Shown: positions 13,032-13,826 of the stretch, one piece after another
Position numbering within the stretch: position 1 is the first letter of the stretch
Layout: the number at the start of each line of letters is the position of its first letter
Assembly (NCBI GenBank): GCA_017432405.1
Contig: JAFRJF010000199.1
Coordinates: 1-13,826, forward strand
DNA length: 13,826 nucleotides
From: Clostridia bacterium
GTDB lineage: Bacteria > Bacillota_A > Clostridia > Christensenellales > Aristaeellaceae
Reading direction: 5' to 3'
Position numbers and translations under genes: made by a program
Notes under the pieces: model-generated
Database searches by the model: none
What the model was told of the DNA's origin: nothing
The model's input: the letters and a program-made list of their open reading frames with translations, nothing else

Positions 13032-13048
13032 AATCATTGTTTGATGAT

Positions 13049-13080
13049 GGAACGGCGCGCGCATGGCAAAACGCCGCTCC
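13049..13080 (-). promoter_or_regulatory. Hairpin just upstream of the mgtE ribosome binding site
   Basis: On the minus strand GGAGCGGCG (13080-13072) pairs with CGCCGTTCC (13057-13049) over 9 bp with one G-U pair and a 14-base loop. It ends 17 bases before the ribosome binding site. No U tract follows, so it is not an intrinsic terminator; translation control or an anti-structure are possible. Confidence 0.5.
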
Positions 13081-13142
13081 TCTGACAGGAGCAGGACACA
13101 GCAGATTGGATCAGGACAGCGCAGCAGGGCGCCGCTTCCTGT

Positions 13143-13241
13143 TTAAAATCGATGAGACTTATAAAGGGGAAGTGAACGCCGGTGCGAAGGCCGTCGTATG
13201 TGATCTAAGCTTGTGCCATAGCTACTACCGCCAGCGTCCAT
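13143..13241 (-). CDS. Possible 32-residue leader peptide upstream of mgtE
   Basis: AGGAGG (13256-13251) lies 9 bases before an ATG at 13241, and the frame closes at TAA (13145-13143). The peptide starts MDAGGSSYGTSLDHIRRPS and is rich in Arg and His near its end. The ribosome binding site and start codon lie in the 5' arm of the long RNA stem, so translation could compete with folding. The spacing may be chance; no homology is known to me. Confidence 0.25.
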   Translation of the reverse strand: MDAGGSSYGTSLDHIRRPSHRRSLPLYKSHRF

Positions 13242-13252
13242 TCGCTTCACCC
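13166..13252 (-). ncRNA. Long-stem structured RNA in the mgtE leader (candidate cis-regulator)
   Basis: On the minus strand, GGG(U)GAAG (13252-13245) pairs with CUUCCCC (13172-13166), and after a 4-base CGAA bulge UGGACGCUGG (13240-13231) pairs with CCGGCGUUCA (13182-13173). This gives 17 base pairs closing a 48-base loop. Two of the pairs are G-U and would be A-C mismatches on the other strand, which favours a minus-strand RNA. It sits about 150 bases before mgtE and about 33 after the predicted start point. I could not match it to the M-box (ykoK) or another known riboswitch by eye. Confidence 0.45.
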
Positions 13253-13288
13253 TCCTGTATCTGAATTTAAAGTGGAAACACTTCTGTT

Positions 13289-13321
13289 CTGATTTTAAAT
13301 CAGCGGGGATGGTTTTGTCAA
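13289..13321 (-). promoter_or_regulatory. mgtE promoter with palindrome over the -10 box
   Basis: On the minus strand TTGACA (13321-13316), an 18-bp spacer and TAAAAT (13297-13292) form a strong sigma-A promoter with start near 13285, giving a leader of about 265 bases. The -10 box lies inside a perfect 7-1-7 palindrome, CTGATTTTAAATCAG (13289-13303), a possible repressor operator. Confidence 0.7.
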
Positions 13322-13522
13322 TGGATTTCGGCAAATTTGTGCCCATTTTTTGCTTGTTGCAGATGTGTTAACGAGCGATCAAACGATGACGCAAATTGGA
13401 CGCTGAATGTTCGGGTTTTTGGCGTTTGCAACAGGTTGATAACACCCAAGATTCGCCTTTTTTCGGGGTTTTGAGGGAAAAAACGGGTTTACGTTATCTC
13501 TTTGATTTTCGTCAAAAAAGTA
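13322..13522. other. AT-rich spacer between divergent mgtE and rRNA promoters
   Basis: No gene seen. It contains A and T runs (for example TTTTTT 13458-13464, AAAAAA 13511-13519) that could act as UP elements or curvature for the rRNA promoter, and an imperfect palindrome GGCAAATTTGTGCC (13330-13343). Confidence 0.6.
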
Positions 13523-13552
13523 TTGACAAATCGTGACACTATTTGCTATAAT
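13523..13552 (+). promoter_or_regulatory. rRNA operon promoter (consensus -35 and extended -10)
   Basis: TTGACA (13523-13528) and TATAAT (13547-13552) are both perfect, with an 18-bp spacer and a TGC extension directly before the -10 box. The predicted start is near 13559. The strength and position, about 235 bases before 16S rRNA, fit an rrn promoter. A second rrn promoter upstream was not found. Confidence 0.9.
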
Positions 13553-13558
13553 AACCAA

Positions 13559-13791
13559 GCTGTCAGGGAGCAAGGGCCTTAAAAACCCGGTGACCGACAG
13601 CGGCGAACCTTGAAAACGATACAGAGGAAACGAGTACAAGATCTTGCAGACTTGCGAGGATGGCCGAGAGGCAGGAGCGAGGAAGCGAGATGAAAACAGT
13701 CAGAATTCTATGAGTAAAACGCCACGAGGTAACAAGAAAGCGGAGGCTTTGGCGAGCCGAGGCGAGTAGGGGAACCAAGTGGAGAAGGATT
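13559..13791 (+). other. rRNA operon leader with boxA-like antitermination element
   Basis: Transcribed spacer between the promoter and 16S. It opens with a hairpin, GCTGTC (13559-13564) with GACAGC (13596-13601), and an inner GGG/CCC. GAACCTTGAAAAC (13605-13617) resembles the boxA region of Firmicutes rRNA leaders (...TTTGAAAAC...), where Nus factors bind. The purine-rich remainder probably supplies the 5' side of the 16S processing stem; the 3' side is outside the window. Confidence 0.75.
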
Positions 13792-13826
13792 AAACATCAG
13801 AGTTTGATCCTGGCTCAGGACGAACG
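13792..13826 (+). rRNA. rrs: 16S ribosomal RNA, 5' end (partial)
   Basis: AGAGTTTGATCCTGGCTCAG, the universal 5' sequence (E. coli positions 8-27), lies at 13799-13818 and is followed by GACGAACG as in Firmicutes. Counting back 7 bases puts the mature 5' end near 13792. The gene continues beyond the window. Confidence 0.97.

Noticed and set aside
13037..13064. ATG codons at 13064 and 13037 as mgtE starts
   Set aside because: Neither has a Shine-Dalgarno sequence; the GGAGGAG lies downstream of both and serves the TTG at 13019. The MgtE_N domain also begins just after 13019.
11637..13085. 482-residue plus-strand ORF opposite mgtE
   Set aside because: A His/Gly/Asp-rich low-complexity shadow; the minus strand encodes a full-length, motif-complete MgtE.
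13100..13285. M-box (ykoK) Mg2+ riboswitch upstream of mgtE
   Set aside because: Only a loose likeness (GGUGAAGC...CGCUG) is visible and the element is about 90 bases rather than about 160; kept as an unclassified structure until a covariance-model search is run.

Overview
The window looks like chromosomal DNA from a GC-rich member of the Clostridia (Firmicutes), probably from a gut or rumen community. This is inferred from the rRNA operon start and leader, Shine-Dalgarno-led genes, an MgtE of Firmicutes type, and secreted proteins built from BspA-like leucine-rich repeats and Big_2 domains. Genus and species cannot be fixed from 35 bases of 16S rRNA.

Layout. (1) Bases 1-9272 are the 3' part of one giant plus-strand gene whose start lies upstream of the window. 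The 3089 visible residues are, in order: a Pro/Thr-rich stalk of 62 exact 12-bp units; an Ig/FN3-like domain; a BspA-type LRR_5 block; four PKD/Ig-like domains; a second LRR_5 block; a BACON-like domain; twelve Big_2 domains; and then two parallel 'SH3-like module + enzyme' cassettes. The first cassette carries a GH24 (T4-type) lysozyme with an intact E-8aa-D-5aa-T triad. The second, after a Gly-Ser linker, carries a C39-like cysteine peptidase with Cys, His and Asp in place. (2) Bases 9273-9750 are intergenic: a terminator, a well-formed promoter, a GGGACAAG...CTTGTCCC palindrome resembling dispersed REP-like elements, and a second -10 box. (3) Bases 9751-11580 encode a secreted protein with a signal peptide, an acidic segment, three Big_2 domains and a clan CD (C13/caspase-like) cysteine peptidase. 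(4) A perfect 17-bp hairpin lies between this gene and the convergent mgtE gene (11640-13019, minus), a CBS-domain magnesium channel. (5) mgtE has a roughly 265-nt leader holding a long-stem RNA structure, a short ORF and a hairpin just before its ribosome binding site. It starts from a promoter whose -10 box sits in a perfect palindrome. (6) A consensus extended -10 promoter drives an rRNA operon on the plus strand; only the leader and the first 35 bases of 16S rRNA are inside the window.

How they fit together. No operon is visible: each gene has its own signals. The two exported proteins share Big_2 architecture and both end in hydrolases, so they may form a surface or extracellular set (adhesion stalk, peptidoglycan lysis, proteolysis). 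That link is inference. mgtE and the rRNA operon are divergent housekeeping units. The most unusual features are the double-hydrolase giant protein, the AT-richer C39 region at its end, and the structured mgtE leader, in which I could not recognise a known magnesium riboswitch.
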